A stretch of 64,000 nucleotides of DNA from NCBI RefSeq assembly GCF_003268475.1, contig NZ_MCIF01000002.1:2777382-2841381 (forward strand), written 5' to 3'. Positions 34,532-42,897 of this stretch are shown here, piece by piece. The DNA is from Thermogemmatispora tikiterensis (GTDB lineage Bacteria; Chloroflexota; Ktedonobacteria; Ktedonobacterales; Ktedonobacteraceae). The stretch's first letter is position 1. Each line of letters opens with the position of its first letter. The translations under genes and the position numbers were made by a program. The notes under the pieces were generated by a model. That model was not told where the DNA came from, made no database searches, and was given only the letters and a program-made list of their open reading frames with translations.

Positions 34532-34588
34532 GATGCCTGCTCGCTCCTTCTCGACACGTTTTCCTTGACCTTGAAGGAGTGTTGCACG

Positions 34589-35884
34589 ATGACAACCAGC
34601 AATCAGGAACAACAGACCGACAAGCAGAGTGCCCTCGCAGTTGCCTTGCAGAAGATCGAGGCGGTAGAGGTTCCCCAGGGGAAGAGCATCGCCCTCGCTT
34701 ACTCTGGCGGCCTTGATTCGTCGCTCTGCGTCAAGCTCTCCCAGCTCAAGTACAAGGCGCGGGAGCTATACGCCATCAATGTTGATGTCGGTCAGGGACA
34801 GGATGAGATCGAGATGGCGGTAGAGCGCGCGGTCCAGTTGGGTATTCAGCCGATTACGATCGACGCCAGAAAGGAATTCACCGAGCAGTGGCTGACAAAA
34901 GCCATTCAGGCCAACTCGGACTATAACGGCTATCCCGTCTCGACCTCGATGACGCGCCAGTTGATCGCCGCCAGGGTGGCTCAGAAAGCCCTGGAGCTGG
35001 GTTGCGATGCCTTGATGGAGGGTTCCAGCGGCAAAGGTAACGACCAGTATCGCATGCATAATGTCTTTAGCCTCTTCGCTCCCGGCCTGGCGATCTTTGT
35101 GCCAGTGCGCGATTTCGACCTGACGCGCAGCGAAGAGGGGCTGCTGATGGAGCACTACGGCGTTCCGATCGAGGAGATCATTGTCGGCGGTGATGACAAG
35201 ACAATGTGGTGTCGCTCGATCGCCAGCGGCGGGATCGATCTGGATACGGAGCTGCCCGATTCGATCTGGATGTGGCTGACTCCTCCTCAGAAGGCCCCAG
35301 ATAAACCGACAACGATCAAGCTGACCTGGCGCAATGGCCTGCCGGTCGCCCTGGACGGCCATGAGCTGCCGCTCGACGAGATGATTGAGCAGTTGAATGT
35401 GATCGGTGGGGCCAATGGAATCGGCAAGATCGACCTCTTCGAGGATGGCATCATGGGCCTCAAGTCTCGCGAGATCTACGAGGCCCCCGCGGCGACCATC
35501 CTGCTGAAGGTCCACCGCGATCTAGAGCAGTTCTGTCTAACAAAGGAGGAGATCCAGCTGAAGCGTCCTCTTGACGCTTACTGGGCACGCCTGGTCTATC
35601 ACGGCGAGTGGTTCCATCCTCTGAAGCAGGCCATCGACGCCTTTATCGCTGAAACGCAGAAGGTGGTGAACGGCGAGTACACGCTCCAGCTCTATAAAGG
35701 GAACATTGATATTGTGGCACGCAAAGCGGAGGGCGGTCTCTTCTTCCCCGATGTGCGCTCTATCAAGAGCGCCAGCTTCAATCAGAAGGAGTGCGCCGCT
35801 GTGGCCCACATCCGCGGTCTGCCTTATGAGCTGATCTCGCGCCGCAACAAGAATCTGGGGTTCAGTCCCGTAGGAGGGATCTGA
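34589..35884 (+). CDS. argG: Argininosuccinate synthase homologue, divergent active site (ArgG1)
   Basis: 431 aa of the ArgG family (ATP-dependent ligation of citrulline and aspartate). The PP-loop is intact: A-Y-S-G-G-L-D-S-S at about 37-45; S-G-K-G-N-D-Q is also kept. Compared with canonical ArgG, several substrate positions differ: Y-N-G instead of Y-E-G before the S-T-S motif, G-N-D-Q-Y-R-M for G-N-D-Q-V-R-F, and the citrulline-site block 'YS-x-D-x-N-L-W ... E-x-G-x-L-E-D-P-W' is replaced by D-D-K-T-M-W-C-R-S-I-A-S-G-G-I-D-L-D. It may use a different acceptor or be a divergent true ArgG. First gene after the T-box; GAAGGAG nine bases before ATG 34589; three bases separate its stop from argH. 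Confidence 0.85.
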   Translation: MTTSNQEQQTDKQSALAVALQKIEAVEVPQGKSIALAYSGGLDSSLCVKLSQLKYKARELYAINVDVGQGQDEIEMAVERAVQLGIQPITIDARKEFTEQWLTKAIQANSDYNGYPVSTSMTRQLIAARVAQKALELGCDALMEGSSGKGNDQYRMHNVFSLFAPGLAIFVPVRDFDLTRSEEGLLMEHYGVPIEEIIVGGDDKTMWCRSIASGGIDLDTELPDSIWMWLTPPQKAPDKPTTIKLTWRNGLPVALDGHELPLDEMIEQLNVIGGANGIGKIDLFEDGIMGLKSREIYEAPAATILLKVHRDLEQFCLTKEEIQLKRPLDAYWARLVYHGEWFHPLKQAIDAFIAETQKVVNGEYTLQLYKGNIDIVARKAEGGLFFPDVRSIKSASFNQKECAAVAHIRGLPYELISRRNKNLGFSPVGGI

Positions 35885-35887
35885 TTC

Positions 35888-37345
35888 ATGCCGAAACTCT
35901 GGCAGAAAACCTATCGTGTGAATGAGCAGGTCGAGCGTTTCGAGGCGGCGCAGAATAGCGCTCTCGATAGCCGCCTGGTGCGCCACGATGTCTGGGGGTC
36001 GCTGGCGCATGCGGCCATGCTCACCAAGATTGGTGTGCTGACGGAGGATGAGCACAGGGTCTTGAAAGAGGCCCTGTGTGACATCCTCCATCTGGCCGAA
36101 ATGGGACAGTTTACCATTACGCCCAGCGATGAAGATGTCCATACGCGCGTCGAGAACTATCTGGCTGAGGTGGCCGGGGCCGCGGGCAAGAAGATTCACA
36201 TGGCGCGCTCGCGCAATGATCAGGTGCTGGTTGATCTGCGCCTCTATGCCAAGGAGCAGCTGCATGGAATCACCAATTCCCTGCTGACGCTGGTGGAAAC
36301 GCTCTGGCGCTTCGCCGGCGCCCATACCGATGTACCGATGCCCGGCTATACCCATATGCAGCGGGCCATGCTCTCATCGGTGGCCCTGTGGGCTGGCGCT
36401 TTCGCCGAGTCCCTACTCGACGATGAGCAGTTGCTGAGCGCCGCTTACAGTTTGAACGACCAGTCACCGCTTGGCTCCGCCGCCGGCTATGGTGTACCGA
36501 TTGCCATCGATCGCCAGTATACCGCTGAGCTGTTGGGCTTCGCCCGTGTGCAGAATAATGTGGTGTATGTGCAGAATAGTCGCGGCAAGGTAGAGGCAGC
36601 TATCGTGCAGGCCCTGGTCCAGATAATGCTGGACCTGAGTAAGCTGGCTCAGGATATCTTGCTGTTCACAACGGCGGAATATAATTTCTTCCATGTCCCC
36701 CAGGAACTATGCACGGGCAGCAGCATTATGCCCCAGAAGCGCAATCTGGGCGTGATGGAGCTGGTGCGCGCCCGTACACAGACGGTGCTGGCCCTTCAGC
36801 AGCAGATTCTGGGCATTGTCACTGGCCTGCCCTCGGGCTACAATATGGACTATCAGGAGACCAAGCGCCCCTTTATGGAAGCGCTAGATGTGGTGCGTGA
36901 GTGCCTGGACATCTCTACGCTGGTGGTGGGGTCGTTGGAGGTGAATGTCGACCGCCTGGTCGCCGCCTGTACCTTCGAACTCTTCGCTACCGATCGCGCC
37001 TACGAGCTGACGCGCACCGCCAACCTGCCGTTTCGCGATGCCTATCGGATTGTGGGAGCTGAGGTAACAGCTCAGCTCGATCGTCATGAGCCTCTGCCCA
37101 CAGAGAGCCGCGAGCAGCTGGTCGAGCGCCTCAAGAAGCGCAATCACCTGGGCGGAGCCGGTAATCTCGGTCTGGAACAAGTGGCCCAGCGGCTGGCCAC
37201 CGCACGGGCGGCCTGGCAGGAACGCACTGCCACTTTTGAAAGAGCGATCCGGCGCCTGATAGACCCAGGACAGAATGATCAGGGCGGCCAGAACAGCCCC
37301 ACGTCGGCGCCGGATGGGCTTCAGTCTGAGCATGGGAGGGCTTAA
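35888..37345 (+). CDS. argH: Argininosuccinate lyase, divergent subtype
   Basis: 485 aa, fumarase/aspartase superfamily; cleaves argininosuccinate into arginine and fumarate. Conserved motifs: S-R-N-D-Q-V, G-Y-T-H-M-Q-R-A with the catalytic His, and the flexible loop G-S-S-I-M-P-Q-K-R-N with the catalytic Ser. The loop normally continues K-K-N-P-D; here it is K-R-N-L-G. The S-P-L-G-S-A-A-G-Y-G segment is like the Bacteroidetes-type ArgH rather than the usual S-P-L-G-A-G-A-L. Start ATG 35888 follows argG1 by three bases, with GGAGGG upstream; argG2 starts four bases after its stop. The tight packing indicates one transcript. Confidence 0.9.
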   Translation: MPKLWQKTYRVNEQVERFEAAQNSALDSRLVRHDVWGSLAHAAMLTKIGVLTEDEHRVLKEALCDILHLAEMGQFTITPSDEDVHTRVENYLAEVAGAAGKKIHMARSRNDQVLVDLRLYAKEQLHGITNSLLTLVETLWRFAGAHTDVPMPGYTHMQRAMLSSVALWAGAFAESLLDDEQLLSAAYSLNDQSPLGSAAGYGVPIAIDRQYTAELLGFARVQNNVVYVQNSRGKVEAAIVQALVQIMLDLSKLAQDILLFTTAEYNFFHVPQELCTGSSIMPQKRNLGVMELVRARTQTVLALQQQILGIVTGLPSGYNMDYQETKRPFMEALDVVRECLDISTLVVGSLEVNVDRLVAACTFELFATDRAYELTRTANLPFRDAYRIVGAEVTAQLDRHEPLPTESREQLVERLKKRNHLGGAGNLGLEQVAQRLATARAAWQERTATFERAIRRLIDPGQNDQGGQNSPTSAPDGLQSEHGRA

Positions 37346-37349
37346 GCTG

Positions 37350-38654
37350 ATGGCTACTGCGGTTCTCGCCTATTCCGGCGGTCTCGATACCTCTGTGGCA
37401 ATCCGCTGGATTAAGGAGAAATACGATCTGGATGTGATCGCGCTGACGATCGACGTCGGCAACGATCGCGATCTGCAAAGTATTGCCCGCCGCGCGGAAC
37501 AGATTGGGGCCGTGAAGGCGATTGTAGTGGACGCGCGGGCCGACTTTGTGCGCTATTTTGTCTGGCCCGCTCTGCAGGCCGGCGCAATTTATGAGGGCCA
37601 GTATCCGCTGGCAACTGCTCTGGCCCGTCCTTTAATTGCTCGCCTGCTGGTAGAGGTAGCCCGCGCCGAGGGCGCAGTCGCCGTGGCTCATGGCTGTACT
37701 GGCAAGGGCAACGACCAGGTACGCTTCGATGTCTCGATCGCGACGTTAGCCCCCGATCTGAAGATTATCGCCCCGGTGCGTGAGTGGAGCATGACGCGCG
37801 ACAGCGAGATCGCCTACGCCGCCGAGCACAATATTCCCATCCCGGTGACGAACGCCAGCCCCTACTCCATCGATCAGAATCTCTGGGGGCGTAGCATCGA
37901 GTGCGGGGCCCTGGAAGATCCCTGGGAGGAGCCGCCAGAGGATGTCTATGCCTGGACCACCAGCCCCTGGCTCTTCGGGCGTCCGGGCGGTCCGCCCATT
38001 CCCGAGCCAACCTATATCGAGTTGACCTTTGAGCGTGGCATCCCGGTGGCCCTCAACGGCGAGGAGGTCGATGGGGTGACCTTGATCGAGACGCTCAACC
38101 CTTTGGCCGGCAAGTACGGGATCGGGCGCATCGATCATGTCGAGAATCGTCTGGTGGGCATTAAGTCGCGCGAGATCTACGAGGCGCCCGCCGCGGTGGT
38201 CCTGCACGCGGCGCATAAGGCTCTGGAGAGCCTGACACTTAGCCGCGACCAGCTGCGCTTCAAGGAGTTGGTTTCTGCCGAATATGCGCGCCTGATCTAC
38301 AACGGGCAATGGTACAGCGCCCTGCATCAGGACCTGGCGGCCTACGTGCAGAGCACGCAGCGCTTTGTGAGCGGCAAGGTACGCGTGAAGTTGGCGCCGG
38401 GCCAGTTTGCCGTGGTCGGACGCCAGTCCGAGCATTCGCTCTATAGCCACAGCCTGGCGACCTACGATACGGGCGATCAGTTCGATCATAACGCCGCTGT
38501 GGGCTTTATTAAGCTGTGGGGTCTCCCACTGCAGACACAGGCCCAGGCCCAGCTTCTCCCTTCGCTCGGAGTCGAGGGGAACCTGCTGAAAGGAGTGGAG
38601 GGCAACCTGCTGGAGAAAGGGCCTGCTCCTTCTTCCTCAGAAGGACAGGGCTGA
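37350..38654 (+). CDS. argG: Argininosuccinate synthase, canonical (ArgG2)
   Basis: 434 aa. PP-loop A-Y-S-G-G-L-D-T-S at residues ~7-15, Y-E-G-Q-Y-P-L-A-T-A-L-A-R-P, H-G-C-T-G-K-G-N-D-Q-V-R-F and Y-S-I-D-Q-N-L-W-G-R-S-I-E-C-G-A-L-E-D-P-W: all citrulline, aspartate and ATP sites are present, so this is the orthodox arginine-pathway enzyme. ATG 37350 has GGGAGGG nine bases upstream. The C-terminus carries a duplicated heptapeptide (G-V-E-G-N-L-L twice) and a Ser/Pro-rich tail, probably dispensable. Two argG genes flanking one argH in a single operon is unusual. Confidence 0.95.
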   Translation: MATAVLAYSGGLDTSVAIRWIKEKYDLDVIALTIDVGNDRDLQSIARRAEQIGAVKAIVVDARADFVRYFVWPALQAGAIYEGQYPLATALARPLIARLLVEVARAEGAVAVAHGCTGKGNDQVRFDVSIATLAPDLKIIAPVREWSMTRDSEIAYAAEHNIPIPVTNASPYSIDQNLWGRSIECGALEDPWEEPPEDVYAWTTSPWLFGRPGGPPIPEPTYIELTFERGIPVALNGEEVDGVTLIETLNPLAGKYGIGRIDHVENRLVGIKSREIYEAPAAVVLHAAHKALESLTLSRDQLRFKELVSAEYARLIYNGQWYSALHQDLAAYVQSTQRFVSGKVRVKLAPGQFAVVGRQSEHSLYSHSLATYDTGDQFDHNAAVGFIKLWGLPLQTQAQAQLLPSLGVEGNLLKGVEGNLLEKGPAPSSSEGQG

Positions 38655-38678
38655 GTTCACGCAGAGAGCCAGCCGGCA

Positions 38679-38711
38679 CGGCCAGCAATGCCCTTTAGCT
38701 ATTGCTGGCCG
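38679..38711 (+). terminator. Terminator hairpin of the arg operon
   Basis: Perfect 11-bp stem CGGCCAGCAAT (38679-38689) and 38701-38711 with an 11-nt loop; a T-rich tract follows after several bases. It lies 25 bases after argG2 and before a convergent gene. Confidence 0.7.
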
Positions 38712-38792
38712 CCTGCCCTGGTTCTTTCTTGACTAGCGCTGACTGCTGGCCCCCTGCCCCGGCTGCCACCACCTTTCCGCGAGACGAGTACG

Positions 38793-39698
38793 CTAGGGAG
38801 TAGTGAGGGCCTCCCGCACACCAGGGATGACCTCGGCGGCGAAGCGCTGGACCTGACGCAGACGGTCCTCCAGCGGCCAGTAGATAAAGGTATCCAGTCC
38901 CACTTCGCGCACCAGGCGCGTCAGCTCCGCAATCCAATCCTGGACGCCGCCGCGAAAGGTGCCGCGCTCCCAGCCAGGGCCGCTATCGGTGATCTGGCCG
39001 ATGATATTGTAGATACGCCGAATAGCTCGCGGCGAGCGTCCTGCCCGCTGGGCAGCCTCGTCGATCTGACGCTGCATGGCAGGCAGTTGCTCAGGGGCGG
39101 CATAGGTGCTACTGGGAATCCAGCCATCGGCCAGACGCCCGGTCAGGCGCAGCATGCGTGGACGATAAGCGCCAAGCCAGATGCCGATCGCATGGGCCGG
39201 ACGTGGACCAGGGCGCGTTCCCAGGGCGCTGTAGTAGCGTCCCTGAAAGTGAAGGCTGCGCTCGCCGCTCCAGAAGCGGCGTATGAGTTGCACTGCTTCC
39301 TCCAGGGCCGCGACTGCTTCGCCGGCGTTGCGCCGTGGTCCCCCCATAGCGACGATGCCGTCGGCGAAAGCGCCAGCTCCCAGTCCCAGCTCAAGACGAC
39401 CGCCGCTGAGGACGTCAAGGGTGGCCACCGCTTTGGCCAGCATCAGCGGGGGACGCAGCGGCAGATTGGCGACGTTGGGGAAGAAGCGTACACGCTGCGT
39501 GGCCTGCGCCAGGGTAGCAATGAGTGTCCAGGTATCGAGGAAGCCTGCGTTGTAGGGGTGATCCTGAATGCCTATAAGGTCAAAACCAGCCTCCTCCACA
39601 GCGCGCGTGAGTTCCAGGGGCCAGCGCGGATCATCCGCCGTAGGATCAACATTTGCCCCGAAGAGGATAGGGGGACGCTCACTCTTGGGCGTTTCCAT
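38793..39698 (-). CDS. LLM-class flavin/F420-dependent oxidoreductase
   Basis: 301 aa. Luciferase-like barrel with 'FDLIGIQDHPYNAGFLDTW', 'TQRVRFFPNVANLPLRPPLM', 'LDVLSGGRLELGLGAGAFAD' and a C-terminal 'GLDTFIYWPLEDRLRQVQRF'. The D-H-P-Y-N motif resembles F420-dependent members. ATG 39698 has a GAGGAGCGAGG ribosome site. Divergent from and unlike the other two LLM enzymes here; substrate unknown. It is 114 bases downstream of the next LLM gene on the same strand, so the two are probably co-transcribed. Confidence 0.86.
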   Translation of the reverse strand: METPKSERPPILFGANVDPTADDPRWPLELTRAVEEAGFDLIGIQDHPYNAGFLDTWTLIATLAQATQRVRFFPNVANLPLRPPLMLAKAVATLDVLSGGRLELGLGAGAFADGIVAMGGPRRNAGEAVAALEEAVQLIRRFWSGERSLHFQGRYYSALGTRPGPRPAHAIGIWLGAYRPRMLRLTGRLADGWIPSSTYAAPEQLPAMQRQIDEAAQRAGRSPRAIRRIYNIIGQITDSGPGWERGTFRGGVQDWIAELTRLVREVGLDTFIYWPLEDRLRQVQRFAAEVIPGVREALTTP

Positions 39699-39812
39699 AA
39701 ACCTCGCTCCTCACACACTCATTCATTCATCTGCTTGTTTGCTCGTTCGCCGATTGCTCAACCAACGAGCACCATCAGAGTCCTATCACAGGGCCGTTGT
39801 CGGCGGAGGCGC

Positions 39813-40724
39813 TCAGGCGGCCCCGGTACCTGGGCGGAAGCGGGGTAATACCTGACGCGCGAGCAGTTCGACGGTTTGCAGATCCTCGAGCTCCCAGCTT
39901 CCTAACATAAAGGAGGTGATGCCCAGATCGATGTAGGCCTGGATCTGCTCCGCAATTTGATCCGGAGTACCCAGCAGCCCCCGGCCCTGCAGTCTGGCCG
40001 CCTCTTGCGGAGAGGGGACACAGATGCAACGTCCGAACCAGCTCCGCTCAATCTGGCTGGGGTCGCGCCCGAGTTGCTGACAGGTACGCTCGAAGGTGGC
40101 TAGCCGCTCCTGGTAGGCTTCGGGCCTGACCCAGGCAGCATTCCAGCCATCAGCATAACGGGCTACGATCTGGAGCAGACGCGGGCCAAGACCACCGACG
40201 ATGATGGGAGGTACTGGCTCCGGTTTTGGCTCACAATAGGCGCTGTGGACGCGATAATAGCGCCCCTCAAAGGTCGCTTGCTCCTGGCTCCAGAGCGCTC
40301 TGACAATCTGCAGAGTCTCTTCGAGTTGCTCGATGCGGGTCCGCGGCTCGGGGAAAGGATAGTTGTAGGCGCGATACTCTTCCTCATGCCAGCCGGCGCC
40401 GATACCCAGCAGGAAACGCCCCCCACTGAGATACTGCAAGGTAGCACCCATCTTGGCCAGCAGAGCCGGATTGCGAAAGGATTGGCAGAGGACCATGTGA
40501 CCAATGCGATACTGGGGGTAAAGTGCGGCAATATAGGTCAGCGCTGTCCAACCCTCCAGCACAGGCGAATGTCCAAACTGCAGATGATCGGTGAACCACA
40601 GGGAGTCGATCTGTTCGCCCACCAGCGCAATCTGCTCTCGCGTGATTTCCAGAAAACGGCTCGGCTCCATGCCGCGCGTCGGTCCGGCATTGAGCACCCA
40701 GCCAAAGTGTACTGCTGTCATCAT
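39813..40724 (-). CDS. LLM-class flavin/F420-dependent oxidoreductase
   Basis: 303 aa. Motifs of the family: 'IDSLWFTDHLQFGHSPVLEG', 'YRIGHMVLCQSFRNPALLAK', 'LQYLSGGRFLLGIGAGWHEE', 'PPIIVGGLGPRLLQIVARYA' and a terminal 'LEDLQTVELLARQVLPRF'. Start ATG 40724 (Met-Met; the second ATG is at 40721). Cofactor (FMN or F420) and substrate are not predictable. First gene of a two-LLM unit; a nitroreductase is divergent upstream, giving a small redox-enzyme neighbourhood. Confidence 0.87.
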   Translation of the reverse strand: MMTAVHFGWVLNAGPTRGMEPSRFLEITREQIALVGEQIDSLWFTDHLQFGHSPVLEGWTALTYIAALYPQYRIGHMVLCQSFRNPALLAKMGATLQYLSGGRFLLGIGAGWHEEEYRAYNYPFPEPRTRIEQLEETLQIVRALWSQEQATFEGRYYRVHSAYCEPKPEPVPPIIVGGLGPRLLQIVARYADGWNAAWVRPEAYQERLATFERTCQQLGRDPSQIERSWFGRCICVPSPQEAARLQGRGLLGTPDQIAEQIQAYIDLGITSFMLGSWELEDLQTVELLARQVLPRFRPGTGAA

Positions 40725-40933
40725 AGCTCGCTTTCGCCTTTGCCTTTACCGTTTGCCTCCATTGTATCCCTCGGGCAGAACCATGACAAGGCAGCTCTGG
40801 CGACAGCTATAGCGTATCTGTACCTCCCAGACCGACTATCAGACAGGCAGAGAAGCATACGGACAGGCAGAGAAGCAATCAGAGAAAGAGAGCCGCCACA
40901 GCCCGTGAAGCCGTCTGAGAGCGAAAGTCCTCC

Positions 40934-40962
40934 TTGAGTAACAGGGCCGCATGGGGTATAGT
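40934..40962 (+). promoter_or_regulatory. Promoter of the nitroreductase gene
   Basis: TTGAGT (40934-40939), 17-base spacer, TATAGT (40957-40962). It gives a leader of ~38 nt before ATG 41007. Confidence 0.65.
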
Positions 40963-41006
40963 ATACGGAACATCATCATGGCACTTCATAAGGGTGAACA
41001 TCGACA

Positions 41007-41585
41007 ATGCTGGTGTTTGAAACGATCCGCCGACGGCGCAGCATCAGCAAGATGAGTGAGCGCCGTCCGACACGGGCCCAGATTGAGCGCATGCTGGAGG
41101 CGGCCACACACGCCCCCAATCACCATAGAGTCGAACCCTGGAAATTCATCATCTTTAGCGGCGCCGCCCGTCAGGAGTTGGGCGAGGCAATGGCTCAGGC
41201 CCTGGCCCTACGTCTGGGCCAGGGCAAGGATGAAAAGACCCGAGCCTTGATCGAGAAGGAGCGTCAGAAGCCCTTGCGTGCCCCAGTGGTCATCGTGGTA
41301 GCTGCCGAGGCTCCCCAGCGTCCCGAGGTACGTGCCATTGAAAATATCGAGGCGGTGGCCGCCGCCGTTCAGAACATGCTGCTGACCGCCGAGGAGCAGG
41401 GCCTGGCCACGATGTGGCGCACTGGCGAAGCGGCCTATGATCCACAGGTCAAAGCCTGGCTCGGCCTGGCTCCCGAAGATGAGATTGTGGCCTTTCTCTA
41501 TGTCGGCTACCCGGCTCTTTCGCCACCCGCGCGGATTCCAACCGATTATCGGAACAAGACACACTGGCTGGGTGAACTGGAGTAG
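41007..41585 (+). CDS. Nitroreductase-family FMN oxidoreductase
   Basis: 192 aa. N-terminal R-R-R-R-S-I-S-K-M (the FMN-phosphate R-x-R-S motif), 'LEAATHAPNHHRVEPWKFII' where the family binds FMN, 'IENIEAVAAAVQNMLLTAEE' for dimer contacts, G-L-A-T-M-W-R-T-G and a C-terminal 'VAFLYVGYP'. This matches the YdjA/NfnB-like group of small NAD(P)H-dependent nitroreductases. Usually a homodimer with FMN at the interface. It has a near-consensus promoter and AAGGGTG upstream of the ATG. Electron acceptor unknown. Confidence 0.9.
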   Translation: MLVFETIRRRRSISKMSERRPTRAQIERMLEAATHAPNHHRVEPWKFIIFSGAARQELGEAMAQALALRLGQGKDEKTRALIEKERQKPLRAPVVIVVAAEAPQRPEVRAIENIEAVAAAVQNMLLTAEEQGLATMWRTGEAAYDPQVKAWLGLAPEDEIVAFLYVGYPALSPPARIPTDYRNKTHWLGELE

Positions 41586-41886
41586 GAGCGTGATTCAGCC
41601 CCGACGGGAGGACCAGCAGCAAAGAGAGCATCCCGGAATCACTGCGCTTTCTAAAATAAAAGCCATAAACAGGATATTGTTCCTTTTATCCTAAAAGCAT
41701 ATATTGCATACTCGACGGCGCCGGTTGGAAGCGGGAGAGAGGCCGCCGACCTGATGCTGGCTCGGCCTCACCCAGGGCCAGTGGTCCCTCACGCTTACCA
41801 GGCGATCCGGTGGCCCTTAGTCTGTCCCAGGTCCGGCGCCCTTGCTTTGCGTTCGTCAACCCTCGCCGGCCCAGCGAGCCTTAGCT
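41586..41886. other. Intergenic region between convergent nitroreductase and anti-sigma genes
   Basis: AT-rich for this genome around 41640-41710. It holds a weak hairpin (AGGATA ... TATCCT, near 41672-41693) and a longer AGGGCCA ... TGGCCCT dyad near 41775-41818. No gene was seen. Confidence 0.35.
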
Positions 41887-42660
41887 TCAGCTCATTCCGT
41901 AGCCATCGATTTGTAATTCCTCAATCACCAGGTCTCGCTCGCATAGGCGCAAGAGCAGCATATAGCGTCCCGGAGAGACGGCGGGAAAGGTCAGCTTTCC
42001 CCGACGGTCGATCTCGGCTGACAGCCGAGGCAGATCTGCGTCGGCCACGGATCGCCTGGCTTGCTTCCCTGGCGGCGTCTTTAGCGGCTGCAGCTCTGCT
42101 TGCCGACCGGCGAAAGCTGACACATCCAGCGCAGAATTGGCGCAGCTGAGCAGACCGTACAGCACGTAACGCCCTGGAGTGGAAGACAAGATATGCAGTG
42201 CCAGCTCAAACTCTTCACCGTAGTAGTACCGCGGCCATGTTGCCGATGGGCATCTATCACACAACACCAGCCGAGCCTGACGCCTGGCGCGAGGCGCTGC
42301 CAGGCGGGGGCAAGAAGGCGCCGACGTCGCGGGTACCAGCGGATCAGCCATGAAGCGCCTGGTAATAGCCACTTCTTCGGCACAGAGCGGGCACTCTTGC
42401 ACGTGAACCGCAATCTGACGCCGGTCCTCCACGCTGAGGAGGCCAGCGCAGTAGAAGCTGAGGCGCAGGCCATCAGGGCATTGACTACGATAGAGTTGCG
42501 CAAGTAAGTGACGATAGAGCGCCTGAAACTGCATAAGGCGCCGTTGGCAGATCATGCATGCGCGTAAGTGCCGCACCACTTCGGGGGCCAGGCCCTCGTC
42601 GTCGAAGGCCAGCATGGCCAGCTCCTCAGTTCCAGGGGCAAACTGATCTTTGCAATCCAT
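41887..42660 (-). CDS. Soluble zinc-finger anti-sigma-like protein with two ZAS motifs
   Basis: 257 aa. Two H-x3-C-x2-C zinc-binding anti-sigma motifs: H-L-R-A-C-M-I-C (~residue 31) and H-V-Q-E-C-P-L-C (~residue 86). Typical ZAS anti-sigma factors have one motif and a membrane helix; this one has two and no hydrophobic segment, so it is probably cytoplasmic. The C-terminal third ('GKLTFPAVSPGRYMLLLRLC') looks like a beta-rich carboxypeptidase-regulatory-like domain. It lies 237 bases downstream of a sigma-70-like gene on the same strand and is its likely antagonist. Redox or zinc sensing through the cysteines is possible. Confidence 0.7.
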   Translation of the reverse strand: MDCKDQFAPGTEELAMLAFDDEGLAPEVVRHLRACMICQRRLMQFQALYRHLLAQLYRSQCPDGLRLSFYCAGLLSVEDRRQIAVHVQECPLCAEEVAITRRFMADPLVPATSAPSCPRLAAPRARRQARLVLCDRCPSATWPRYYYGEEFELALHILSSTPGRYVLYGLLSCANSALDVSAFAGRQAELQPLKTPPGKQARRSVADADLPRLSAEIDRRGKLTFPAVSPGRYMLLLRLCERDLVIEELQIDGYGMS

Positions 42661-42897
42661 CGTTTGTTTCCTTCACCTGGCAGCATGGCATGCAACGATG
42701 CCTAAACGCAGGCTGGTTCTTCCTCCTTCTGAGGATACTCCTTTCGCTAAATCAACGTTTCAGGTACGGCTTTTTGCACACGGCGTTCTTCAGCTTCTTT
42801 CCAGCTTCCTCCTCTCCTGCCGCAGCACTTTGCTCTCGGAGTAATAAACCCCATCCTGCTATACTCTGCCAGGTCAGGCCACTGCTCAGAAGGATTG

